Assembly (NCBI RefSeq): GCF_020026895.1
Contig: NZ_JAINZW010000001.1
Location: forward strand, 434,001-498,000
Source: Novilysobacter selenitireducens
GTDB lineage: Bacteria > Pseudomonadota > Gammaproteobacteria > Xanthomonadales > Xanthomonadaceae
Direction of reading: 5' to 3'
DNA: 64,000 nt
Made by a program: the position numbers and the translations under genes. Positions 1 to 7,748 of the stretch are shown in pieces. Positions within the stretch are counted from its first letter, which is position 1. Each line of letters opens with the position of its first letter. A model generated the notes under the pieces. The model was given only the letters and a program-made list of their open reading frames with translations, did no database searches and was not told where the DNA came from.

Positions 1-1137
1 GAACAGGTCGACGATGCCGTTGCGATGCCGCGCGCGTGAGAGGTCATCGCGCGACACCGCGGACCACGCCCCATCGACGTGCCGCGCGCCATGGCCCTCC
101 AGGTTCCACAGCACGAGGTCGTCGCCCGACGCGTAGAGCCCCGCCGTCGGCGGGTTGCCGTTCTCCGGCCGCGGTCGGCCCCACGCGTAGGCACCGCCCT
201 CGTCCAGCGCGGCGATCAACCGCGGTGCCTGTGCCGGCTGCAGGAACAGGTTCTTCACCGCCGTGTACTGATGCGGGAGGTCGGGCTTCCCGGGCTGCTG
301 GTGGAGCTGCGTCGGGTTGACCAGCGGGTCGGCGACCACGGCGCTCCATGCATCGGCCAGCGGGCTGCGCGGATCGGCGTTGCGCAGGGCGACCAGGACT
401 TCGGCGGCGTGCGAAGTGTGGACGCGGCCCGACTCGACGTAATCGGTTCGGATGTCGGCTCTGCGGAGGGTATCGATTGCAGTGTTGACTGCGTCAACCG
501 AGTCCAGCCGCCCCTGATCCATACCCTGCAGGATTCGGGGCGTCCACTTACTGCCACTCTGGTTCTGCAGCTTCATGACAACGGCGGCCAATCGAACCTG
601 GTCGTCAGTGGATGACTCCTGGTAGAGCGTCGTTTCCACCAGGTGCGGTGCTACACCGGAAATGAGCCTGTCGATCTGTGCGACATCCCGGGCATGCACA
701 AAGGAGATCCCCTCGTCGCTCTGAAGGTAGGCGTTGAGGCGATCCAATGCTTCGGCGTTGGGAGGGCGTCCCTTGTCCGCACTGATCGCCCTGCCGGTAC
801 GTGCCAAGTCCGCTGTCAGCTGTTGCTCGCTGGTGCTAGAGAGCACCCACGATGGGTGGTGCTCGCGTGCCCACGACTGGAAGCTGGAAACCAGTTCGCC
901 GGCAACAGCGGGATGTTGTCCGAGGTCGGTTTGCAGTGTGCCCAGCGAGAATCCGCTGTTGCCGAGCGGTTCCATCACGCCCCGGCGAATGTTGCCCGCA
1001 AAGGAAAGACGATGAGACACATCACGACCACCGAATCCGCCTTCCGAACCCAGGCCGATCGCGAAGTAGGCGATCGCGCGGAGCTCGTTCTCGGTGGGGC
1101 TGCCTGTGACTTGCGTCTGTGTACGGGGAGGTGTCAT
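1..1137 (-). CDS. Possible secreted lysozyme-like or effector protein, N-terminal part (runs off left edge)
   Basis: An open frame of 379 codons starts at the ATG at 1137-1135 and is still open at base 1. AGGAG stands 9 bases before the ATG, which decides the start. There is no signal peptide. Residues about 17-75 contain GLGSEGGFGG, then LSFAGN and GNSGFSLGTLQTDLGQ. A Glu followed by a G-S-x-G-x-LQ segment resembles lysozyme-fold glycosidases, and I recall similar N-termini in xanthomonad proteins carrying a C-terminal XVIPCD type IV secretion signal. Both links are inference. The C-terminus that would show XVIPCD lies outside the window. Codon use is more mixed, with more AT-rich codons, between about 480 and 1137 than in neighbouring genes. 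Confidence 0.6.
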   Translation of the reverse strand, partial: MTPPRTQTQVTGSPTENELRAIAYFAIGLGSEGGFGGRDVSHRLSFAGNIRRGVMEPLGNSGFSLGTLQTDLGQHPAVAGELVSSFQSWAREHHPSWVLSSTSEQQLTADLARTGRAISADKGRPPNAEALDRLNAYLQSDEGISFVHARDVAQIDRLISGVAPHLVETTLYQESSTDDQVRLAAVVMKLQNQSGSKWTPRILQGMDQGRLDSVDAVNTAIDTLRRADIRTDYVESGRVHTSHAAEVLVALRNADPRSPLADAWSAVVADPLVNPTQLHQQPGKPDLPHQYTAVKNLFLQPAQAPRLIAALDEGGAYAWGRPRPENGNPPTAGLYASGDDLVLWNLEGHGARHVDGAWSAVSRDDLSRARHRNGIVDLF

Positions 1138-1160
1138 CCTTGACTCCTGTGGTGGGTGGG

Positions 1161-1625
1161 TTAGTCGACGTCCTCTGGGCAGGTCGGTGATTCAAGTGGT
1201 ACCGAGTCGCTGCGCTCTAGCGTGACGTACAGGCGGTGGCCGCTCTTGCCCCAGCCGCGATACCACTGCAGTGCACCGTCATGCAGCATGAAGTAGTCCG
1301 ACCACTCGCCGAATGCCGGGCACTCGTCATCTAGGCCGTCGGGGGCGTCGGTGCAGAAGCGCGCTTCAAGCCGTTGGCCTTCGATGCGGCCTTCCATCTG
1401 ACCCGATTGGCCGCGCCCGCGGCGTCCATCTCCATCGTCCCACGTGCCTTTGATTCCGTTGCTGTCCTCAACGAGCTGCAGGCTGGCCATGTGCTGCCAG
1501 CCGCATTGTTCGGAATAGGACCAGTCACCCGCGAAGCCAGAGGGTGAGGGCGTCGCCGCCGTAGCGCAGGAAGAAGTAAGCGCGGCAAAGGCCAGCGCCA
1601 TGAGCATCCGTGTCATGCGTGTCAT
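1161..1625 (-). CDS. Putative lipoprotein of unknown function
   Basis: The product is 154 aa and begins MTRMTRMLMALAF, followed by a lipobox-like LTSSC at about residue 20, so it is probably an outer-membrane or periplasmic lipoprotein. The mature part has several Cys and Trp residues and ends in an acidic PTCPEDVD tail. The frame is open a further 27 codons upstream, but that stretch has no signal-peptide character, so the ATG at 1625 was chosen. ATG codons at 1616 and 1607 are alternatives, and no strong ribosome site marks any of them. No family was recognised. It lies between the effector-like gene and a repeat pair, in the same orientation as its left neighbour. Confidence 0.6.
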   Translation of the reverse strand: MTRMTRMLMALAFAALTSSCATAATPSPSGFAGDWSYSEQCGWQHMASLQLVEDSNGIKGTWDDGDGRRGRGQSGQMEGRIEGQRLEARFCTDAPDGLDDECPAFGEWSDYFMLHDGALQWYRGWGKSGHRLYVTLERSDSVPLESPTCPEDVD

Positions 1626-1713
1626 CCGTGATCGAGCAAGAGCGGGCTTTATATCCGATGCGGGGCGTCCTGCCAAAGGCAACTGCGGTGGAAGCACAGC
1701 GGGCACTCCCTTT

Positions 1714-1746
1714 GACCGTCATTCCCGCGAAGGCGGGAATCAATGG
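1714..1746. repeat. REP-like palindromic repeat, left copy
   Basis: A 33-bp unit with core TTCCCGCGAAGGCGGGAA. It forms an inverted pair, 32 of 33 bases matching, with 1801-1833. Each arm is itself a short hairpin. The pair fills the gap between a lipoprotein gene and a CPBP protease gene whose 3-prime ends do not meet here. Confidence 0.85.
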
Positions 1747-1800
1747 ACGTATGGGCCTGCCCCTTGGTCACACGTTGACGGGTTTGCGCCACGTCAGTCT

Positions 1801-1833
1801 CCATGGATTCCCGCCTTCGCGGGAATGACGGTC
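1801..1833. repeat. REP-like palindromic repeat, right copy
   Basis: Reverse complement of 1714-1746 with one mismatch. The same core recurs in diverged form at 58046-58080, 58102-58133 and 34228-34257, so this is a dispersed family and not a private hairpin. Confidence 0.85.
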
Positions 1834-1888
1834 GGGGTTTTCCGGCCAACCGGCAAGCAGCGATCGCACGCGGCGATCAGGGCTGCTC

Positions 1889-2788
1889 CTACGTAGCAGG
1901 GTGAACAGCGACCGCGTCGGCGGCTGGCTCCACCGGCGCTCGTGCAGGCGGGGTCGCCAGCCCTTTCCACCGCCACAGAAGGCCGATCAGCAGCAGGTCG
2001 ACGAAGATCCCGAACACGCTGGCCTCCGGGCCGAACTCGCCGCCGCTGAGCCATTGCGGTGCGCCCTGGAAGACCGGCTGCCACCAGCCCGGGTGCTCGG
2101 TCCCGCTGACGCCGAAGCCGAACACGTAACCCTGCGCCCAGTTCCAGCCCAGGTGGATGCCGATCGGGAGCGCGAGGCTCCGCGTGCGAAGGTATGCCAG
2201 ACCGAGCAGGACGGCGGCCAGGCCCAGTTCGATGCTCGCGACGACCTTCGTGGCGTCATCCATCCCTGGGTTGTCCCAGTGGCCGATCGCAAACAGCAAC
2301 GCAAAGGCAAGCTGGGCGACCCAGATGCCGGCGCCGGCCACCAGGCGTTGGAACAGGAACCCGCGGAACAGCGTCTCCTCGAACAGCGACACGAACAGGA
2401 ACACGTACAGGCCATAGGCCAGCGCGAGCCCGCTGCGCTGTGGGTCGAGGTGCAGGGTGACGCCGCCGAACATCCGGATCAGCAGCACGGCCAGCAGCAG
2501 CGACCCGACGCCCAGCGCCAGGCCCAACGCCGCTTGCCGGAACCACGGCCGGCCGAGCTGGAAGCCGACGCTCGACAACGGTTCCTTGCGCAGGCGCAAC
2601 ACGGCCCACGTCGCCAGCAGGATGAAGAGGAACGGCATCGGCTCCAGCCATGCATCGGTCAGTCCCAGATCGCGCAGCCCGCGTGTCACCGGCCCATAGG
2701 CGAAACGGGTCAGGACGACGAAGCCGATGAAGATGAGCATCCACCAGCCATTACGCAGGCGGTGGTCGGTGCCTCGCAGGAGGTTCAT
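1889..2788 (-). CDS. CPBP family intramembrane metalloprotease
   Basis: 299 aa with about eight hydrophobic segments. The CPBP (Abi/CaaX protease-like) signature is present: FEETLFRGFLFQRL near residue 139, FAIGHWDN near 166 and IHLGWNWAQG near 207, giving the Glu-Glu, His and His/Asn residues of the membrane-embedded active site. Family members process prenylated or other membrane substrates; the substrate here is unknown. It lies 72 bases downstream of a marR-type gene in the same orientation, so the two may be co-transcribed and the regulator may control the protease. Confidence 0.85.
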   Translation of the reverse strand: MNLLRGTDHRLRNGWWMLIFIGFVVLTRFAYGPVTRGLRDLGLTDAWLEPMPFLFILLATWAVLRLRKEPLSSVGFQLGRPWFRQAALGLALGVGSLLLAVLLIRMFGGVTLHLDPQRSGLALAYGLYVFLFVSLFEETLFRGFLFQRLVAGAGIWVAQLAFALLFAIGHWDNPGMDDATKVVASIELGLAAVLLGLAYLRTRSLALPIGIHLGWNWAQGYVFGFGVSGTEHPGWWQPVFQGAPQWLSGGEFGPEASVFGIFVDLLLIGLLWRWKGLATPPARAPVEPAADAVAVHPAT

Positions 2789-2860
2789 GTCGATATCCCT
2801 GTCGGTGGTGCGGTCGTGGCGTTGCGCTTCGGTCGAGGCGGGCGGGACGACATCGGCGCG

Positions 2861-3364
2861 TCAGCGCCCGAGGCCTTGATCCATCTTCTGCAGCAACGTC
2901 GCGAGCGCGGCGCGCTCGCGCGCCGTCAGCCCCGCGACGGCGTCGTTGGCTTCCTCGAACCGGGCGACGATGGCCCGGTCGATCAGCCGTACGCCGGCGG
3001 GCGTGAGGCCGGCGGACGTGGAGCGGCGGTCGTGGGGGTTGTTGCGGCGCGCTATGAGGCCGTTGCCTTCCAGTCGGTCCAGGCATGCGGTCATGGCGCC
3101 GGACGTGATCAGCACGGACTCGCGCAGCTCGGTCGGCGTCAGGCGGTAGGGCTTGCCGCTGCGTCGCAGCGTGGCCAGGACGTCCAGGTCGGTGTAGTGC
3201 AGGCCCAGCGCCTTGAGCGCGCCATTGGCTCGCGCCTCCAGCCGGCGGCCTAGGCTGAGGATGCGGCCGACCACGGCCATCGCTTCGACGTCCAGGTCCG
3301 GTCGCTCGCGGCGCCAGTCCGCCAGCAGGCCTTCGACCTTGTCGTTGTCATCCGATGATTGCAT
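2861..3364 (-). CDS. MarR family transcriptional regulator
   Basis: 167 aa winged-helix protein. The middle holds the MarR recognition region (LTPTELRESVLITSGAM) and the wing with the basic HDRRST motif. The frame extends 36 codons upstream but only the part from MQSSDDNDKVEGLL looks like MarR, so the ATG at 3364 was chosen; this also leaves a palindrome at 3407-3424 in the leader. It is divergent from the DUF885 lipoprotein gene and upstream of the CPBP protease gene. It may control both directions from the shared 183-bp gap. The effector ligand is unknown. Confidence 0.88.
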   Translation of the reverse strand: MQSSDDNDKVEGLLADWRRERPDLDVEAMAVVGRILSLGRRLEARANGALKALGLHYTDLDVLATLRRSGKPYRLTPTELRESVLITSGAMTACLDRLEGNGLIARRNNPHDRRSTSAGLTPAGVRLIDRAIVARFEEANDAVAGLTARERAALATLLQKMDQGLGR

Positions 3365-3406
3365 GTGCGTGTCCCGTGGAGCGTGGCATGCAATCTCGAC
3401 GAAAAG

Positions 3407-3424
3407 TATCTTGGCGTCAAGACA
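3407..3424. promoter_or_regulatory. Candidate MarR operator
   Basis: TATCTTG-GCGT-CAAGACA is an interrupted palindrome 43 bases before the marR start, in the divergent gap. Its layout matches the ATCTTGnnnnCAAGAT type of site bound by many MarR proteins. Autoregulation is inferred from position and symmetry. Confidence 0.6.
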
Positions 3425-3547
3425 AACTGGTGGCATATGACGCGGCCGGGCGGCCACCGTGCCTTTCGGCATGGCTGCACATGCCCGGCCCCTGCGGCAT
3501 GATCGGCGTTCCCGGGGGCGCCGCTCCCGTCTGCCTCCGGAGTGCCC

Positions 3548-5407
3548 ATGCGCCGTGTCCTAGTCCTCTCCGCCCTGTCCCTGGCCCTGCTGACCGCGTG
3601 CTCGACGGTCCCGCCGTCCGCCGCCACCGCCCCGGCCACCGAATCCACCCAGGCCGTCGCCGCCTCCGAGGACGCGCGCCTCAACGCGTGGTTCGAGCGC
3701 AAGTACGAGGAGGAGCTGCAGTTCAGCCCGATCCAGATGACGTTCCTGGGCCGCAAGGACCGCTACTCCGAGCTCGACGACATGTCGCGCGAAGCCGCCG
3801 ACCGCCAGCTGGCATGGCGCGAGGCCGCGGTGGAGGAGATGCGCTCCAGCTTCGACTACGACGCCTTGAGCGATGCCGCCAAGCTGTCGTACGACCTGTA
3901 CGAGTACCAGTTGGCCGCGGCGCAGGCCGCGCATCCGTTCGCCGACCACGGTTATCCGTTCGAGCAGATGGGCGGCATGCAGTCGCAGATGCCGACCTTC
4001 ATGATCAACTTCCACAAGGTGGAAGAGGAATCCGATTACACCGCCTACGTCGCGCGCCTGCGCCAGGTACCGCGCGCCTTCGGGCAGCTGATGGACCAGG
4101 TCAAGCGCTCGGCCGAGCTGGGCATCCGCCCGCCGCGCTTCGCGCATGAGGGCGTCATCGACCAGGGCACCAAGGTCGTCACCGGCGCGCCGTTCACCGA
4201 TGGCGACGACAGCGCGCTGTGGGCCGACGCACAGGCCAAGGCCGACGCACTGGTGAAGGCCGGCAAGATCGACGAGGCGCGCGCGACCGAGCTGAAGGCC
4301 GAGGCCCGCGCGGCGCTGGTCGAGGCGGTGAAGCCGGCCTACGACGGCGTCATCAACTGGTTCAAGGCCGACATGCCCAACGCCGCAGTCAACCCGACCG
4401 GCGTCGGCACGCGCCACCCCAACGGTGCGGCGTACTACGCACAGCGCCTGAAGGCATCGACGACCACCGACCTGACTGCCGACCAGGTGCACCAGATCGG
4501 CCTGGACGAGGTCGCGCGCATCCGCGGCGAGATGGAAGCGCTGAAGGACCGGGTCGGCTTCGAAGGCGACCTGCAGGCGTTCTTCAAGTTCATCGCCACC
4601 GACCCGCAGTTCAAGTACCCCAACACCGACGCCGGCCGCCAGGCCTATATCGACGACGCCACCAAGGCGATCGCCACGATCAAGCAGCAGCTGCCGAACT
4701 ACTTCGGCCTGTTGCCGAAGGCCGACCTCGTGGTCAAGCGCGTGGAGCCGTTCCGCGAAGTCGACGGCGCGGCGCAGCACTACTACCCGAGCACGCCGGA
4801 TGGCAGCCGCCCGGGCGTGTACTACGCGCACCTCTCGGACATGAACGCGATGCCCAAGCCTGAGCTGGAGGTAATCGCGTACCACGAGGGCCTGCCGGGC
4901 CACCACATGCAGATCGCCATCGCGCAGGAGCTGGAAGGCGTGCCGGAGTTCCGCAAGCAGGCCGGCTTCACCGCGTACTCGGAAGGCTGGGGCCTGTACT
5001 CGGAATGGCTGGCGCGCGAGATGCCCGGCACCTACACCGACCCGTACTCCGAGTACGGCCGCCTGACCTCGGAGATGTGGCGCGCGATCCGCCTTGTGGT
5101 GGACACTGGCATCCACGCCAAGGGCTGGACGCAGGACCAGGCGATCGCCTTCATGTCCGAGAACAGCTCGATCCCCAAGCAGGCGGTGGAGGCGGAAATC
5201 CGCCGCTACATCACTTGGCCGGGCCAGGCGACGGCCTACAAGATCGGCATGATCAAGATCCAGGAACTGCGCGCGAAGGCTGAAGCCGAACTCGGCGACG
5301 GCTTCGACATCCGCGGCTTCCACGACGCCATCCTCGGCGGCGGCGCCCTGCCGCTGGACCTGCTGGAGCGTCGCATCGACCAGTGGATCGAGGAAGAGCG
5401 GGCGTAA
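3548..5407 (+). CDS. DUF885 family lipoprotein, predicted zinc metallopeptidase
   Basis: 619 aa. It starts MRRVLVLSALSLALLTACS, a lipoprotein signal with Cys at about 18. The DUF885 hallmark HEGLPGHH lies at residues 446-453, and SEGWGLYSEWL follows about 35 residues later and can supply the third metal ligand. The length is normal for the family. GTG at 3542 is in frame, but GGAG sits 5 bases before the ATG at 3548. The product is probably periplasmic or on the outer membrane and hydrolyses peptides; its true substrate is unknown. It is followed by a strong terminator, so it is probably a single-gene unit. Confidence 0.88.
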   Translation: MRRVLVLSALSLALLTACSTVPPSAATAPATESTQAVAASEDARLNAWFERKYEEELQFSPIQMTFLGRKDRYSELDDMSREAADRQLAWREAAVEEMRSSFDYDALSDAAKLSYDLYEYQLAAAQAAHPFADHGYPFEQMGGMQSQMPTFMINFHKVEEESDYTAYVARLRQVPRAFGQLMDQVKRSAELGIRPPRFAHEGVIDQGTKVVTGAPFTDGDDSALWADAQAKADALVKAGKIDEARATELKAEARAALVEAVKPAYDGVINWFKADMPNAAVNPTGVGTRHPNGAAYYAQRLKASTTTDLTADQVHQIGLDEVARIRGEMEALKDRVGFEGDLQAFFKFIATDPQFKYPNTDAGRQAYIDDATKAIATIKQQLPNYFGLLPKADLVVKRVEPFREVDGAAQHYYPSTPDGSRPGVYYAHLSDMNAMPKPELEVIAYHEGLPGHHMQIAIAQELEGVPEFRKQAGFTAYSEGWGLYSEWLAREMPGTYTDPYSEYGRLTSEMWRAIRLVVDTGIHAKGWTQDQAIAFMSENSSIPKQAVEAEIRRYITWPGQATAYKIGMIKIQELRAKAEAELGDGFDIRGFHDAILGGGALPLDLLERRIDQWIEEERA

Positions 5408-5449
5408 CCGCCTGCTGCACGTACCGCCTGAAGGCGGTGCGGATACTAC

Positions 5450-5483
5450 GAAGGCCCGGCGACCGCCGGGCCTTCTTTCTTTG
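5450..5483 (+). terminator. Rho-independent terminator after DUF885 gene
   Basis: A GC-rich stem (GAAGGCCCGGC / GCCGGGCCTTC, 3-base loop) is followed by TTTCTTTG, 43 bases after the stop codon. Confidence 0.85.
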
Positions 5484-5572
5484 TCGCCAATCTTTCGTCA
5501 CGACGGAGACGGGGCAGCATCCGAAAAGCCCGGCACGTAGGATGGCCGGCGGACACACCACGGAGCCCGCCC

Positions 5573-7153
5573 ATGGTCTTTCGCATCTCGGTGACGTTGC
5601 TGGTGTTGCTGGTGCTGGGTGCGGTCATCGCGCCCGAAGCGTTCGGTGCCTTGAGCGCGCAGGTGCAGGCGGCGACGCTGGCGCGGGCCGGGTGGCTGTA
5701 CCTGGTGATCGTGTTCGGGGTGCTGGCGTTCCTGGTGTACCTGGCGATCGGGCGGTTGGGGTCGCTGCGCATCGGCGGCGATGACGCCGAGCCGGAATTC
5801 TCGCGGCGCTCGTGGTTCGCGATGCTGTTTTCGGCCGGCATGGGCATCGGCCTGGTGTTCTGGGGCGCGGCCGAGCCGCTGTCGCACTTCAAGAGTCCGC
5901 CGGAAGGGCTGGAAGGCGGCACCACGCAGGCGGCATCGGCGGCGATGCGCTATGCGTTCTTCCACTGGGGCCTGCATCCGTGGGCGATCTACGCGCTGGT
6001 CGGCCTGGGCATGGCGTGGTTCCAGTTCAACCGCGGCTCGCGCGGGCTGGTCAGCGACCTGCTGGCGCCATTGATCGGCCGGCATGCGCAGGGCGCGGCC
6101 GGTACCGCGATCGACGTGCTCGCGGTGGTGGCGACCGCAGTGGGCGTGGCGACCACGCTGGGCTTTGGCGCCGCGCAGATCGCCGCAGGGCTGCAGCGCG
6201 TGGCGGGTGCGCCCGATGGCGTGGCCACGCAGCTGGTGGTGATTGCGGTGGCATTCGTGCTGTACATGGCGTCCTCGGCCACGGGGCTTGAGCGCGGCAT
6301 CAAGTGGCTGTCCAATCTCAACATGGCGGCCGCCGCGTTGCTGCTCGCGCTGGTGCTGGTGCTGGGGCCGACGGCGTTCCTGTTCGAGACGCTGACCACC
6401 ACGCTGGGCAGCTACCTCAACCTGCTGCCGTCGATGAGCCTGCGCATGACGCCGTTCTCGCAGCGCAGCTGGGTCGGCGACTGGACGATCTTCTACTGGG
6501 CCTGGTGGATGGCGTGGGCGCCGTTCGTGGGCGCGTTCTTCGCGCGCATCTCCTACGGCCGCACCGTGCGCGAGTTCGTGCTCGGCGTGGTCGCGGGCCC
6601 GGCGCTGGTGAGCTTCATCTGGTTCGCGGTGTTCGGCGGCGCGACGCTGTATGCGCAGATGTTCGGCGGCGCCGACCTGCTGGGCGAGCTGGAACGCGGC
6701 TACCAGCACGTGCTGTTCGCGCTTTTCGACACGCTGCCGTGGGCCACCGTGCTGGCGTGGGTGGCGATCGTGCTGCTGATGAGCTTCTTCGTGACCTCGG
6801 CCGATTCGGCGACCCTGGTGCTGGCGAGCATGTCCAGCGAGGCGGCGGGCGATCCGACGCTGCTGCGCAAGATGGTCTGGGGCGTGCTGCAGGCGGCCAT
6901 CGCGGTCGCGCTGTTGCTGGCCGGCGGGCTGGAAGCGCTGCAGTCGATGGTGATCGTGGCGGCGCTGCCGTTCGCGCTGCTGCTGGCCGCGGCCGTGGTG
7001 TCGCTGCACCGCGTGCTGGCCGAAGCGCGCGCCGCGCACGACCGCGAGGACCGTGAGCTGCACCGCGCCGAGAAGCGCTGGCTGGAGCGCGAACGCGGCC
7101 AGCAGGAGGCCGGCGGGTCGGCGTCGGACGTGCATCGGGGCCCCACCGATTGA
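5573..7153 (+). CDS. BCCT family betaine/carnitine/choline transporter
   Basis: 526 aa with about twelve membrane segments. BCCT signatures are clear: [18 protein letters not shown] near residue 90, and the Trp-rich stretch [20 protein letters not shown] near 307, followed by the conserved RTVREF. These secondary transporters import quaternary ammonium osmoprotectants with Na+ or H+. The C-terminus is a short charged cytoplasmic tail (residues about 480-526, rich in Arg/Glu), where osmosensing occurs in BetP. GGAG precedes the ATG at 5573. The gene stands alone between the upstream terminator and msrB, so osmotic protection is the likely role. Confidence 0.93.
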   Translation: MVFRISVTLLVLLVLGAVIAPEAFGALSAQVQAATLARAGWLYLVIVFGVLAFLVYLAIGRLGSLRIGGDDAEPEFSRRSWFAMLFSAGMGIGLVFWGAAEPLSHFKSPPEGLEGGTTQAASAAMRYAFFHWGLHPWAIYALVGLGMAWFQFNRGSRGLVSDLLAPLIGRHAQGAAGTAIDVLAVVATAVGVATTLGFGAAQIAAGLQRVAGAPDGVATQLVVIAVAFVLYMASSATGLERGIKWLSNLNMAAAALLLALVLVLGPTAFLFETLTTTLGSYLNLLPSMSLRMTPFSQRSWVGDWTIFYWAWWMAWAPFVGAFFARISYGRTVREFVLGVVAGPALVSFIWFAVFGGATLYAQMFGGADLLGELERGYQHVLFALFDTLPWATVLAWVAIVLLMSFFVTSADSATLVLASMSSEAAGDPTLLRKMVWGVLQAAIAVALLLAGGLEALQSMVIVAALPFALLLAAAVVSLHRVLAEARAAHDREDRELHRAEKRWLERERGQQEAGGSASDVHRGPTD

Positions 7154-7203
7154 GTTCGACGGCGCGGCCCACACTTCAGTTTTCCCCGTCCAGGAGATGT
7201 CCC

Positions 7204-7650
7204 GTGTCGAACTACCGCAAGGACCCCGACGCCATCGCCCGCCTCACGCCCGAGCAGTTCCGCGTCACCCAGCAGAGCGGCACCGAGCGGCCCGGCACCG
7301 GCGAATACCTGGCCAACAAGGCGCCGGGCATCTACGTCGACATCGTGTCGGGCGAGCCGCTGTTCGCCTCCAGCGACAAGTACGAGTCCGGCTGCGGCTG
7401 GCCCAGCTTCACCAAGCCGATCGAGCCGGCGCACGTCAACGAGCTGCGCGACACCACCCACGGCATGGTCCGCACCGAGGTGCGCTCGAAGCACGGCGAC
7501 AGCCACCTGGGCCACGTCTTCCCGGACGGTCCGCCCGACCGCGGCGGGCTGCGCTACTGCATCAACTCCGCGTCACTGCGCTTCGTGCCGCGCGAGGAAA
7601 TGGAGGCGCAGGGCTACGGGGCCTACCTGGACCAGGTCGAAGGGACATAG
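7204..7650 (+). CDS. msrB: Peptide-methionine (R)-S-oxide reductase MsrB
   Basis: 148 aa. MsrB reduces methionine-R-sulfoxide in proteins. The core motifs are present: SGCGWPSF (candidate resolving Cys), [20 protein letters not shown] and the catalytic [11 protein letters not shown]. The two CxxC pairs that bind structural zinc in many MsrB proteins are absent: the positions read IVSGEPLF and SKHGDSHLG. This is therefore the zinc-free form. The GTG at 7204 is 7 bases after AGGAGAT, which decides the start; an upstream in-frame codon at 7150 has no such site. It lies 50 bases after the BCCT gene and may be co-transcribed with it. Confidence 0.95.
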   Translation: MSNYRKDPDAIARLTPEQFRVTQQSGTERPGTGEYLANKAPGIYVDIVSGEPLFASSDKYESGCGWPSFTKPIEPAHVNELRDTTHGMVRTEVRSKHGDSHLGHVFPDGPPDRGGLRYCINSASLRFVPREEMEAQGYGAYLDQVEGT

Positions 7651-7748
7651 CCGCACCCCCGGCCGACACTGGAGGCCCCCCGCGGTTCGGTGCTTTACTG
7701 TGACGCCGGTCTCGTCCGAGGCCGCGCCACCGACTTTGGGGAGCTTCC

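Noticed and set aside
79-1143. Rightward open frames over the left-edge gene (178 and 166 codons)
   Set aside because: They mirror a minus-strand frame that is open for all 379 codons, has a ribosome site and shows protein-like composition.
3560-5323. 587-codon minus-strand frame under the DUF885 gene
   Set aside because: Composition is that of a shadow (Arg/Gly/Ala/Val-rich, no motif); the plus-strand frame has a lipobox and catalytic motif.
5498-7174. 558-codon minus-strand frame rich in Gln/His/Arg
   Set aside because: Shadow of the BCCT gene; no hydrophobic pattern or motif.
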